DNA of 64,000 bases from Acorus gramineus (Eukaryota > Streptophyta > Magnoliopsida > Acorales > Acoraceae): the NCBI GenBank assembly GCA_030737835.1, contig CM060855.1, positions 3,404,478 to 3,468,477 on the forward strand, in the 5' to 3' direction. The notes beneath the pieces are model-generated. The model had not been told where the DNA came from. It worked only from the letters and a program-made list of their open reading frames with translations, and did not search any database. A program made the translations under genes and the position numbers. Shown in pieces: positions 12,381 to 24,859 of the stretch (position 1 is its first letter; the number at the start of each line of letters is the position of its first letter).

Positions 12381-13536
12381 ATCTCTTCATATTCTGTAAT
12401 CTGTATCATCTTGCATATTTTCTTTGAAAGCCAGTGTAATACCTTGGTTTCGATTTTAAGCGTTTTTAACTTTCGATGTGAACTCTTTGGAATGATGTGT
12501 TTGCAGCTCCTAATTTCAGGGTCTGATAATCTTAGATCTGTGCTGCTGTGCTCGTAAATTTTGGGTGAGATATCAATCCGTGTATTTTATGTTTTTTGGA
12601 TTGTTTGGCAGAATTCAAGGCATAACTGCTACATAGTTTTTATTTCAGCTTTAATTCTAGTTCTATATGCATTGATAGAAAATTCTCAGAACATATATTC
12701 ACTTTAGCAAAGTATATATTTTGATAATTTTTTTTTTACATTTTTTATAAATACATCTATACAATTCATTAGCATATGTGTTTTATTTTTCTTTATAAAA
12801 ACACATGAGTACCTCATTAGATGTGGTATATTATTTTTTAAAAAATTTAAAATACTTGTAGACTGAATTTAGATTTAGAGTTGAAAAATGGATTGGGTGT
12901 AACATTATCCTTGCTATTGGTGGTTGTAGTTCAGTTTAGATTGATTTGCTCCTTTTTTTTTTCTTTTTTTTTTTATATGTAAAAAATATGTCAGAGGGAC
13001 CTTTCGTTGCTGACCTTAAGGTCAAGCTGGAAAGGCTACATTCAACTGTTTGTTTCGATATCAAAGAAAATTCTTTCAAATAATCTCTAACAAACAGATG
13101 GGTAAATTAGCGTCAAGACTTGAATTTAAGTCCTATCTTAAACAAAAGTAATTGTTGTGTGATGGGCATTGGGGGTGCAGTGTCTCATCTTTAATCTCTG
13201 AAAAAAGATTTTAACAAAATCAAACATAGATTTATCTATTTCAATTAAAACAGATGATGTCTGAATGTGAGTACAACTTGTTGGGAAACATAGAAGTATC
13301 TTTTATTTGCTTGCAAATTGTAGCTGATCAGGCTCAAGACTCTTTACATTTTACAATTTTTTTAAGGTCGAGGGACCAACATTATACCAAGTCCACCTGT
13401 AAATATTAGGTTCATCCATGCCTCATAAAAACATAACTTCAGAACCTGACTTGCTTTTTTAATCCTACATCCATTATAATTAGCCTAAAGTAAAGAAATA
13501 AAATCCTATTCCTGTTCTTGTTGACATATTCTTTTA
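12381..13536. other. AT-rich intergenic spacer
   Basis: There is no gene here. It holds homopolymer T tracts (about 12952-12975) and AT-rich sequence with no ORF resembling a protein family. It ends at the left target duplication of the interrupted MITE. Confidence 0.6.
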
Positions 13537-13671
13537 CCCTCCGATTGGGGTGAAGCATAAACCATGGATAGGGGAGAATACAGTAGAATAGTCCCCAAAC
13601 AGTTGTTTATTTGACAAGAATAAACCCTGATAGCTATTTTAAGAAAATGATGGAATTGTTTATCACGGCTT

Positions 13672-14364
13672 TGTTAACATTTTGTATATTATGTGGCCTT
13701 TACATGTTTATATTTAATTAGCTACTAGATGTTACTCTATAAGAAAAATATTTATGAGAATAATTGGAAGGTGAACCAGTTAATTTATGGCATCCAAAAG
13801 GTTTTATAGACAAATAAAACATCCGTTGCATTTTGAGATGTTTCAACCTTCATTCATGTACAAAAACTCCATTATAATGTTCAATGGGGTAATGAGAAAA
13901 CTCAATGCCTTTGGTAGTTATGAGATATGGAAAACCAAAGGTCATTAGAAACTCATGTAACTCATGGATTAATGGGAATACTTATGGTTGTATTCATGTA
14001 TAACTTGTGGATTAATGGAATAAGTTATAGAAATACTAATGGTCTTTAATGGGAAGACCAAAGGTTAATGAAGATGTCTATATAAGGGTGAGGTCCCAAG
14101 TCATACTCTAAGACCTACACATTCACAACTTGTGTAAGAAATTCCTACACCACATATTGCTACCCATTAAGCTAGGTGAGAGTAGTGACTTGAAGATCTC
14201 AACCAAAGAAGACCAAATCTTGAGTATTTTGACAAACAACTCATCTTGGTATCATGGAAAAAGGTTAGTAATATATTATGTAATCTTGTTATGAAAACAT
14301 TCGCTATGTTTTTATACATCAAAATTGTGTTATTAAAAATTCCGCATAATGATAAAGTCTAACA
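13672..14364 (+). repeat. Left LTR of the young copia element
   Basis: This 693-bp LTR has the 5'-TG...CA-3' ends usual for the class. It carries a TATATAAG motif at about 14080, likely the retroelement promoter. It is nearly identical to the right LTR. Confidence 0.95.
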
Positions 14365-14953
14365 ATTGGTATAAGAGCCTTTTAATTTTGATGTATAAAA
14401 CATATTAGGGTGAATTTTGATTATGAATGCATGTCCGAATAACTTTTAGAAATGTCGATTTAATTCTATAAGTTATTTTGATTCGGATGTTGGTGACAGC
14501 ATGTGTGTGAATATGTCACTATTTATTATTAATGGCATGAATTGTTGTTGCATATGTCTTTGACACTATGATGAATAGATAAAGACACAAACCAATAAAT
14601 GATGGCATGCATGTAAATGAACGATTTATATTATGATAGTGTCGGTGATCATATTATATATGTATAGTCTTAGTCTAGGTGATCATATGATATTGTCTCG
14701 GTGATCTTGTTGTGCATGAATTTATTTCGGTCTTGTTAATTCATGGTGCATGAATTATATCTTGTTTAAATAATTCATGAATTTTAAATATGGCTTATCT
14801 TGTTAATATGTATTTATTTCTATGCATGAATTTTATAAGAGTTAAATAATTCATGTTATGGTTAATGATTTAACAAGTGAGTAATGAAATATGATATAAT
14901 TTTTATGGTCATATTTAGTTGATTATATTATGCTAAGTTTTATGTTTAGTGTT

Positions 14954-15256
14954 GATCAACCCAACGGAGGGTTATATAGTCTATATATGATTTAAGTTTT
15001 CAAAATAGGAGATGATAAATAAAATAATATCAATAAAGTTTTTATGCCCAACGGTGTTGAACTTTTTTATTATTAATTTTATTTTAACTATCATCTCATT
15101 TTGATTTATATATTATTATAATTCAGCCCTACGGAAGAATTGTAGTAATATACTTTCATGTTTTACAATATAAGATTGTAGTTCGGCCCAACTGAAGGAC
15201 TATAATTATAATTCGATATTGGATATTGTAATTCGATCCAACGAAAGAATTACAAG
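14954..15256 (+). repeat. Array of five mini-hairpin repeats in the copia leader
   Basis: Between the primer-binding site and gag, a core resembling CCCAACGGA recurs five times (about 14958, 15046, 15126, 15186, 15237). Several copies are enclosed by short complementary arms, such as AATTC/GAATT, TAGTTC/GGACTA and TAATTC/GAATTA, with the core in the loop. The units are spaced 50-85 bp apart. The position fits a packaging, dimerisation or translational-control region of the genomic RNA, but that role is inference. Confidence 0.7.
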
Positions 15257-15371
15257 AAATTGAGATCATAAAAAAAAAAAATCTAGCTAATTATGTATTT
15301 TAGTTAGATTGTTTAATGTGTGGTGTTGAATTTATTCATGACATGAAAAAATAATTTGTTATTTTGCAGCA

Positions 15372-18300
15372 ATGAACCCTACTGCTATCATTAGTTATTT
15401 ATCTGGTATTGAAGCTTTGAGTGGGACAAACTTTAAGAAATGGAAGGAGCAAATTAATATTGTTCTCGGCTGTATGGATTTAGACTATGCTTTAAGAGAG
15501 AATCCTCCCGCAGAGCTTACTACTGAAAGTAGTGAAAACGAAAAAGCTTTGTATGAAAAGTGGGAGCGCTCTAACCGTATGAGTCTAATGATTATGAAAG
15601 GCTCTATCACTCCTGCAATTCGTGGAGCAATCCCGGATTCAGATAATGCAAGGAGCTATATGAAGTCAGTCGAAGCACAATTTGCATCAACTTCCAAATC
15701 TTTGGCAAGTACCCTTATGATTAAAATGATGACAATGAAATATGATGGTCGCAGTGGTGTTCGTGAGCATATCATGAAGATGAGTGATATGGCCTCTCAA
15801 TTAAATGGAATGGACATGGCAATTTCTGAAGGTTTTCTTGTTCACTTCATAATGACTTCTCTTCCTGCGCAATTTAGTCCTTTTAAAATTAACTACAACA
15901 CGCAGAAAAAGGAATGGAAGATGACTGACCTAATTGCTATGTGTGTTCAAGAAGAAGAGAGGCTTAAAAGTGAAAATCCAGATATGGCTCATGTCACCAT
16001 TGCAGGTCCAAGCAAAAAGGCTTTCAAGAAAGGCAAAGGTAAGAAAATAAAGAAAAATAATGAAAATTCTCCCAATGGGCAAAAGGATGAGAATAAGGTA
16101 CGCTGTCACTTCTGTCACAAGAAAGGTCATCTGCGAAAAGATTGTGCTGGTTTTAAGGCTTGGTTGGAAAAGAAAGGTAAAACCAAATGCTTTGTATCTT
16201 ATGAATCCTATTTAGTTAATGTTCCATCAAATACTTGGTGGATTGATACTGGTGCAAGTATTCACATAACGAATTTCATGCAGGGATACCTTACAAGCAA
16301 GAGACTAAATAAAGGAGAGCGAACCATAACTTTGGGAAATGGAACAGAAGTAGATATTGAAGCCATTGGCACTCTACGTTTGGTTTTAGATACTGGTTTT
16401 ATTATGGATTTAGTAGATACAGTTTATGTTCCTGTATTTACTAGAAACCTTATTTCAGTTCCAAAACTTGATTCTTATGGTTATGAATTAAGATTTGGAA
16501 ATAATAAAGTATCTTTGTTCTTTAATTCCCATTTGGTTGGCTCTGGTACTTTACATGGTAATTTTTATTCATTGAATTTAGATTACAATTATGCACAATC
16601 TCTTTTATCCTTTCATGTGAATGATGTAATTTCTAAGAAAAGAAATCGAGTGAATGAAAATTCATCCATGTTGTGGCATAAAAGACTAGGTCACATATCA
16701 AGAGAAAGGATGGAACGTCTTGTTAAAGATGGAATTTTAAATTCACTCGATTTTTCTGATTTTAATACTTGCATCGAATGTATCAAAGGAAAATATACAA
16801 AGATTAAGAAAAAGGGTGCATCTAGGGTCACTGAATTGTTAGAATGTATTCATACTGACATTTGGGGACCCTATCCAACTTTAACCATTAGTTGGCATAA
16901 ATATTTTATTAGCTTTATTGATGAGTTTTCAAGGTATTCTTATGTGTATCTTATTCGTGAAAAATCTGAAGCACTGGATGTTTTTAAAATCTATAAAGCT
17001 GAAGTTGAAAATCAACTTAGTAAACAGATTAAAAGTGTAAGGTCCGATAGAGGTGGTGAATATTATGGAAGGTTCACCGAATCGGGTCAAAATCCAAGTG
17101 CTTTTGCCACATTTTTAAGAGAGAATGGAATTATCGCAAACTACATAATGCCCGGTACTCTTGAGCAGAATGGTGTAGCTGAGCGACGAAACCGTACTCT
17201 AATTGATATGGTGAGAAGTATGATGAGTAAAACAACCTTGCCTGAATTCCTATGGGGTGAAGCTTTGAAAACTGCTGTACACATTCTTAATCGTGTTCCT
17301 AGTAAGGCTGTACCCAAAACTTCTTATGAATTATGGGTTGGTAGGAAACCGAATTTGAATTATTTACGTGTATGGGGGTGTTCAGCTGAAGCTAAAATTT
17401 TCAACCCACAGATAAAGAAGTTGGATTCTAGGACTATAAGTTGTTATTTCATTGGTTATCCTGAAAGATCAAAAGGTTTTCGATTTTATTGTCCTACTCA
17501 TAGTACTAGAATTATTGAAACTAGAAATGCTGTGTTTCTGGAAAATGAGGATTTTAGTGGGAGTATTGGGTTTAAAAATAATACCTCAATAAATAACCAT
17601 AATTTACCGGTTATTCAAGAAAAAGATGTATCCACACAAATAATGGAAAATGGTAGGAATCAAGAGACAACCCATAATGAAGTTGAGCACGTCCCAATTG
17701 TAGAAGTAACTTCACGTAGATCACAAAGAGAGAAAAGACCTGCTATATCAAATGACTATGAAGTTTATCTTAATGAGTGTGATTATGAAGGCTTGGAAAA
17801 TGATCCTATTTCTTATGATCAAGCCATAAAAATTCATAATTCAACTCTATGGTTGAATGCCATGAAAGAAGAGTTGAAATCTATGGAAGACAACAAAGTT
17901 TGGGATCTTGTAGAATTGCCCAAAGGAATCAAAACTGTTGGTTGCAAATGGATTTTTAAAACCAAACGTGATTCCAAGGGCAATATTGAAAGATACAAGG
18001 CCAGATTAGTTGCAAAAGGATACACTAAAAAAGAAGGGATAGATTACAAAGAAACATTTTCTCCTGTTTCTAAAAAGGATTCCCTTAGAATAGTCATGGC
18101 TTTAGTAGCTCATTACGATTTGGAACTGCATCAAATGGACGTTAAAACTGCATTCTTAAATGGTGACTTGCATGAAGAGGTTTATATGAACCAACCTGAA
18201 GGTTTTCAGGATAAAGGCAAGGAGAAAATGGTATGTAGGCTTAAGAAGTCCATATATGGTTTAAAGCAAGCTTCTAGACAATGGTATCTTAAATTTCATG

Positions 18301-19384
18301 AAGTTCTCATTGCTTTTGATTTCAAAGAGAATTTAGTGGATCAATGCATATACCTTAAAGTCAGTGGGAGTAAAATCTGTATTATTGTATTGTATGTTGA
18401 TGACTTATTGCTCGCAAGCAATAATATGGGAATGATTCATGAGACCAAACAATTCCTATCTAGGAATTTTGATATGAAGGATCTCGGTGAAGCATCATTC
18501 GTGATTGGCATTGAGATTCATCGAGACAGGTCTCGTGGGTTGTTAGGATTATCCCAAAAGGCCTATATTGAAAAGGTTCTTAAGAGATTCAACATGCAAA
18601 ATTGTTCAAGCAGTGTTGCCCTGTTGTTAAGGGTGACATATTTTGTGAACAACAGTGTCCCAAAAATAATCTTGAAGTGAAACAAATGACAAACATTCCA
18701 TATGCTTCTGCAGTAGGAAGTATTATGTATGCTCAAGTATGCACTCGTCCTGACATAGCTTATGTAGTGGGTTTGCTTGGTCGATACCAAAGTAATCCAG
18801 GTATTGAACATTGGAAAGCAGTAAAGAAAGTATTGCGTTATTTGCAAGGGACTAAGGACTACATGCTTACATACAGAAGAACAGATAATCTTGAAGTCAT
18901 TGGTTATTCTGATTCTTATTATGCTGGCTGTAAAGATACTAGAAAGTCCACATCTGGTTATCTTTTCATGTTGGCTGAAGGACCTATTTCATGGAGGAGT
19001 TATAAACAAACACTCACGGCTTCTTCTACCATGGAGGCAGAATTTGTAGCCTATTATGAAGCCACATGTCATGCAATGTGGTTAAGAAATTTTGTCTCAG
19101 GGTTGCAAGTTGTTGATTCAATTATGAAACCCCTGAGAATATACTGCGATAATGATGCTGCTGTGCGTTTCTCCAAGAATAACAAAATATTAGGAGGATC
19201 GAAGCATATCGATATTAAGTATTTAGTTGTAAAAGAGAGAGTTCATAATGGAATTGTCTCTATTCAGCACATAAGTACTTTACTCATGCTAGCAGACCCT
19301 TTGACTAAAGGGCTTCCACCAAAGCTCTTTAAAGATCATGTTGCGCGCATGGGCTTGGTGGAAAGCTTATCAAATTTGGTCTAA
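15372..19384 (+). CDS. Copia gag-pol polyprotein, one frameshift between RT and RNase H
   Basis: The first frame runs 15372-18680. Gag has a CCHC zinc knuckle at residues 245-258. The protease has DTG at 292-294. The GAG-pre-integrase segment has HKRLGH. The integrase has catalytic Asp496, Asp559 and Glu604. The reverse transcriptase has YVDD at 1008-1011. The frame is lost at about 18619-18621, where the alignment to the family pattern is short by one base. It continues in another frame to 19384 with the RNase H ([24 protein letters not shown]). The start is the first ATG after the leader and fits the copia Gag N-terminus. One polyprotein, cut by its own protease, would normally supply particle, integrase and RT/RNase H; here RNase H is out of frame. 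Confidence 0.92.
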
Positions 19385-19765
19385 AATGAATATGATGTTA
19401 TGTGATCACATTATGTTGTAAATAATATATTCATGAATTAATGATAATGTTTATGTTACTTTTATGCATCATATTGTGTACATTTAGATGCTTAAAAGTA
19501 AATTGGACCATTTCGGATGAATTAGCATTTTCACCATAACTTTGCTAATGTCATCTAAATCTCACAATTCATGTCAATAGAATTACTAACATTATAACCA
19601 TTGAAGAATCTTGAATTGATGAATAATTCAATGATTTCAATGATTTGATATTAGTTATTTTATGGGGCAGAATTTAACTATGAGGGATGCAATTTTTCTT
19701 TAAGAGTTCATATGGCCATTTTAGAATCTAGTACAAATATAGCCATGTCAGGCCAAGTGGGAGAT

Positions 19766-20458
19766 TGTTAACATTTTGTATATTATGTGGCCTTTACATG
19801 TTTATATTTAATTAGCTACTAGATGTTACTCCATAAGAAAAATATTTATGAGAATAATTGGAAGGTGAACCAGTTAATTTATGGCATCCAAAAGGTTTTA
19901 TAGACAAATAAAACATCCGTTGCATTTTGAGATGTTTCAACCTTCATTCATGTACAAAAACTCCATTATAATGTTCAATGGGGTAATGAGAAAACTCAAT
20001 GCCTTTGGTAGTTATGAGATATGGAAAACCAAAGGTCATTAGAAACTCATGTAACTCATGGATTAATGGGAATACTTATGGTTGTATTCATGTATAACTT
20101 GTGGATTAATGGAATAAGTTATAGAAATACTAATGGTCTTTAATGGGAAGACCAAAGGTTAATGAAGATGTCTATATAAGGGTGAGGTCCCAAGTCATAC
20201 TCTAAGACCTACACATTCACAACTTGTGTAAGAAATTCCTACACCACATATTGCTACCCATTAAGCTAGGTGAGAGTAGTGACTTGAAGATCTCAACCAA
20301 AGAATGCCAAATCTTGAGTATTTTGACAAACAACTCATCTTGGTATCATGAAAAAAGGTTAGTAATATATTATGTAATCTTGTTATGAAAACATTCGCTA
20401 TGTTTTTATACATCAAAATTGTGTTATTAAAAATTCCGCATAATGATAAAGTCTAACA
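19766..20458 (+). repeat. Right LTR of the young copia element
   Basis: This 693-bp copy of the left LTR differs at about four positions, including CTATAAG/CCATAAG near the start and AAGACC/ATGCCA near 20305. It is immediately preceded by the polypurine tract. Confidence 0.95.
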
Positions 20459-20847
20459 TGCTTATCTATGCCAATGGATAAAAATACCATTCTCTGTCAT
20501 TTTAAAATTTTTATCTAATCTAACACTCTCTGCACACATTCCCAAAACTGTTACATCTATCATATCACACACACATCTCTCATACTTATTCCCAAACACA
20601 AATAATTTATGCAGGGGTATAGTTGTCATTTAAAAAGTCATAAACTCTTATCCATCTTTTATCTACCATTTATCCTTACTTTATCCAAGGTGAATCAAAC
20701 AACAAAAATATCATTTTTACGCTTCCCAATGAGAATAACAGAAAAGACAACCAAACAAAAATTTACCTATTCAGCATGGATTGTTATCTATCCCAGTATA
20801 GTTATCAAGGACGAAAAACCCTATGTCACACCCAAAAGGGGGGGTTA

Positions 20848-21773
20848 TGGGATAGAATTAGTATTCCAAAATAGATGCAGCCATAGTCATTTTTTACTTT
20901 TATATCACCATTATTTTTGGTGTTTTTTTTGCTAACAGAGCTTATACTATCTCATTCAAACAAACATATCTAAATCGGGCAGTTGTAGTCCATTTTGTTG
21001 CTATCCTTGTATAGTGGTAATACTTCACTGGTACAGTGTATGAAAACTTAAAATTTTATTTTTCTTTAAAATACTGGTTAGATACTTTATTTTTCATATA
21101 CATTATTATTAAGTTAATATATATATTAAGAAAAAAATCATATTGGTTAAGGTCGTAGACGGGCAAGGATATGATGTATCATTTTCTATCCAAATTTATT
21201 CATGTTTTTTATGGATAATATTTGGAGAGTTCTTTTTACAGCCTCAATTCATGTGTTTTGAATTTGTTTTAAATAATATACTCTATCTAACGAAGTAAAT
21301 GTTTTTATAAAAATGAAGCATACGCTTCAATGAATTGCACGAATACATTTATAAAAATTGTGAAAAATTTCTAACGATGCATATACCTTATTAATGTAAG
21401 TATATCCTTCGGTGCTTCTATCAACGCATATAAAACTAGAATTAGAGTTGAAAAATAAACCATATAACAACACTTTTTTTATTACTTATATTCTTGGATC
21501 CATAACCCTAAATAAACTAATGATATCACATGGGGAGGAAGAAAATGTTTTCATGAGTCATATCAGATTTGATAGGCTACTTATTATACAAAGATATATC
21601 ACTAAAAAAATGTTGAAAAAACTAATCCGAAAAATACGGTGAAGACCCAAATGAGGCTGCAATTAGGCCATGTTACGCGGACAAAGCAACCCACTTCATA
21701 ATATAATGGATTTTTTGCATACGTACCCCTGAAATAATATTTTTTTGTCAAAATATCTTTGGTGAAATATTAT
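20848..21773. other. AT-rich spacer
   Basis: No gene is recognised. It holds short AT-rich ORFs without family resemblance and a fragment (about 21270-21350) loosely like the dispersed AT-rich repeat described at 23270. Confidence 0.5.
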
Positions 21774-21782
21774 TTTTAATAA

Positions 21783-22239
21783 AGAAAAAATTCAAATAAC
21801 CCCCTATAAACTGCCTTAAATCCATATAACCCCCTGAAAACACATATATAAATTCAAGTAGTCCTCGGAGTTAAATTTTGGTTGACTGATTATGATTATT
21901 CAGCTAATATTTTATTTGATTAACCCTGATTTAAAACATAGTATATCAAAAACCCCTTACAATATGTGAAAAATCATTTGTGAATAACAATTTTACCACT
22001 GTGGATAGAGTTTCCGCATTTTTAGTAAATTATAAGAGGGGTTTGGTATACTGTTTTTTCAGTCAGGGTTAATAAAACAGAATATTCACATAATATTCCA
22101 CATCTGTTAATGAAAATTTTACTAAGGGGGTAATTTGCATTTACATAGATGTTTTCAGGGGTTTATATAGATTTTAGGAAAAGCCAGGGGGGTTATATGG
22201 ATTTCAAGCAGTTTACAGGGGGTTATTTGGTATTTTCCC
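21783..22239. mobile_element. Mutator-like foldback MITE with perfect 9-bp target duplication
   Basis: TTTTAATAA occurs at 21774-21782 and again at 22240-22248, directly flanking the element. The ends are inverted repeats (AGAAAAAATTCAAATAACC versus GGGAAAATACCAAATAACC read inward). The pairing continues through most of the 457 bp via motifs such as CCATATAACCCCCT, so the element is almost a full palindrome. A 9-bp duplication is diagnostic of Mutator-type transposition. No transposase is encoded. Confidence 0.88.
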
Positions 22240-23269
22240 TTTTAATAATTACCCTTTAAAGTGGTTTAAATAGTGCATAAATATCCTTTTGAGGGTTATT
22301 ATCATAAAACTTAAATACCTCTCAACAGGTTATGGATGTACAATTTAATTTTTTTATAGAGATGTTGAGGTAACAGAGTTTTAAAGGGGGGTGGGGTCTT
22401 TTGATAATATAAGATTTTTTTAGGGATACATATCCATCCTCCACAGTCTTCTCCCCCCAACAAGTCCCCACACTGACACAAGTTTCCTGGTCTCCTCATC
22501 TTATCTCTTCTGCTACTCCATCTGTATAGGTCCCCTCATGCTTTTATTTTTCAATTATAAAAGGATTGTCTGCATGTATACATGCAAAGTTTATGATAGA
22601 GGAAACAAGGGAACAATGGAATCTTATCAGAGTTGATTTATTGTTTAATTTGACCCTTGTAATAGGGAAGAAGAAAAAAATGATGAGTCTTTAACTTGGT
22701 TGTCTTTATTTTCCACTTTAGAAACCTTATTTTTATTGGATTTTAATCAATATGAGGACACGTGATTCTATCATTTTTTTTGGGATCTAAAAAAATGAAT
22801 TGTCATCACCAATAATAAGAGAACATGTCACTCTAGAGGAAGAAGGGTTATCATTTATGTGATTGGTCCATATTAGTTTAAGTCACAAAATTAATTAATT
22901 TTTTTTCATTACTGGATCATTTTTCATTTTTGTCATTTTTTTTTGTTTCCAAATCATTTCCCATTTTTCTACTTTTTTTTAAGGATGCTTGTTTTGGATT
23001 TAGATCTTCATATTTTTATTTATTTATTTATTTTTATGCTCTAGACTTAATACTTTGACATCTTTCACATAGTTGGAAGTTCAGAGGTAATGCATGCACA
23101 CAAATGTATGCAATTTGGTGCAATAAAATATGACAAATGATTGGAGCTGTTTGTGGTAAACAACTGTCAAAGTGATAAGACAATAAAAGGATAACAATTT
23201 TTTTATTGGGCAAGGAAAGGAAAATGATATACTATGTCATATTAACCGATTAAAATTCAAACCTCACGT

Positions 23270-23405
23270 AAATATCATCTAATGAAGTATATATTTTAAT
23301 AAAAAAGTATTTATCGTTCTATTTGGAGTTGAATGAATTCATTTTTAATAAGTGTAAGAAAAAATTTAGTGAGATATATACATCATCTAACAACGAGGTA
23401 TGTAG
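23270..23405 (+). repeat. Copy of a dispersed AT-rich repeat of about 110 bp
   Basis: This shares the motif order TTGAATGAATTCATTTTTA, AGTGTAAGAAAAAATTTA, GAGATATATACATCATCTAA with copies at about 27045-27135, 31612-31700, 43745-43860, 49625-49725 and 55430-55530. No terminal repeat or target duplication was found, so the class is unknown. Confidence 0.6.
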
Positions 23406-24332
23406 GTCTACGTTTTTTACTGAAAAAAAAACTGAGTGTAGCAGCACTTAAAAAAAAAACTAATGCCCATATCAATTTTCAAAAGAAAAAAAAACCCACT
23501 AACAAACACCATGCTATTATAACATCAGGGTCAAATTTGAGGTCATGGCATATGGATGGTAACATGCCTCTCAATAGATCCTATTCTTATAATTTTATGT
23601 TTTGAACTGTCATTTGTGTTTTAAGATTGTCATTTGAATTTGAATAAAATTTAAGACGCATGTCTATCATTTCTTTTAAAAAAATGTTGTGGTCGTTTGG
23701 ATTTGCTGAATAATATAATATTTATAAACCTAATTTAAAAAAAATTAGCAATTGGTTTATGGTAATCTATACATTTTTTTATAAACGTCAATATTTATTA
23801 AATTAAAATTTTGGTAATCGTATAAAAAAATGCCAAAGAGATGGTTGATGTAATTATTTTTTCAATAATATGTTTTTTTTTTAATAAATTCAAAAATATG
23901 TTATGTTATTTAGTTCATTTGTGGATGAAAAAATTGTCAAAATTAATCTTAATTGGTGAATTAGTTAATACATCACCTGAAGATAAAAATTAATTATTCT
24001 AAGCTAATAATAAAAATATTTTAAACATGTTTGTTACTAATAATTGACTCCAGTCTCTCAAAAAAAATAAAAAAATAATTGACTCTAGTCTCAAGAGTTT
24101 CTTTTTCTCTTTGCCTTTTAGTTCCACCTGAAATATTAGTACAAATGAAACATGTGATTGTTAGTGTGTTCTGATCTCTCCCTCTTTTTTCTTCTTTTGT
24201 TTGTAATCTTTCATTTGGATCACTGGCTTTTCTGCTTTTTTGGACAGAATCATATGCTATACTCAAGTAAAACTGTCATCTGCATGTCTCATCAAAAGCA
24301 ACTGATGATATGTACATACATGTAATGTGTGG

Positions 24333-24337
<5 letters not shown>

Positions 24338-24370
<33 letters not shown>

Positions 24371-24372
24371 TA
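24338..24372. repeat. (AT)n microsatellite
   Basis: This is a pure TA/AT dinucleotide run with one interruption near its end. It lies in intergenic sequence and is not tied to any gene. Confidence 0.9.
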
Positions 24373-24859
24373 ATTAAGTGATAATATATGGTTTATACGT
24401 TTTTGCAAATATGTGTCAATAAAAAATTTATATATCTTATTAAATGTATTTTTATTTTAATAAAATATATGTTTTTTTATTGATATATATATCTATTTAA
24501 GTGACATAAGATAAATTTAATGAGATATATATATTTTTTTATTAATGTATATAACATTTTAAAGAACGTAGATAGTCAGTTCACACGGATCATATTGTAT
24601 CATTATTTATATATATGGTTCATAAAAGCATTTCTTTTTTCCCCTGATCACATGAGAGATATTAGCAAGTTTTGTGAAACAGAAACCTATGGAATAAGTA
24701 TCTCATGGATCCTTGTAGAAGCTTGTAGAAATGGGTAAACTGTGATTTCTTTTTCTTTTTGCATGCTCACATGAAAAGACTAAAAATATTGTGAAGTGTC
24801 TCATACTGGAGCTGTACTTTTTGAATGCCCAAAGGAAACTTGGGGGGTTAGGTGGCTCA

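Larger units (their letters stand above)
13672..20458 (+). mobile_element. Young full-length Ty1/copia LTR retrotransposon
   Basis: The LTRs are at 13672-14364 and 19766-20458, both 693 bp, starting TGTTAACA and ending TCTAACA. By eye I count about four differences between them, so insertion is recent. A primer-binding site (TTGGTATAAGAGCC, one change from the usual initiator-Met-tRNA complement) follows the left LTR, and a polypurine tract (AAGTGGGAGA) precedes the right one. Flanks GGCTT and TGCTT are a 5-bp target duplication with one mismatch. The internal order gag, protease, integrase, RT, RNase H defines the copia superfamily. A one-base frameshift in pol probably makes it non-autonomous. 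Confidence 0.95.
13537..20844. mobile_element. Harbinger/Tourist-like MITE interrupted by a copia element
   Basis: The left end CCCTCCGATTGGGGTG at 13537 is preceded by TTA. The right end CACACCCAAAAGGGGGGG at about 20844 is followed by TTA, and the two ends are imperfect inverted repeats. The right part resembles the MITEs at 25180 and 32589, sharing a CCAAYGAGAATAA block and an ACAACCAAACA block. Removing the copia element at 13672-20458 leaves about 516 bp, close to the length of its relatives. TTA duplications and these termini are typical of PIF/Harbinger MITEs. Confidence 0.6.
22249..24859. other. AT-rich intergenic spacer with simple repeats
   Basis: There is no gene. It contains A/T homopolymers and a dispersed AT-rich repeat copy at about 23270-23405. 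The ORFs here are low-complexity. Confidence 0.6.
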
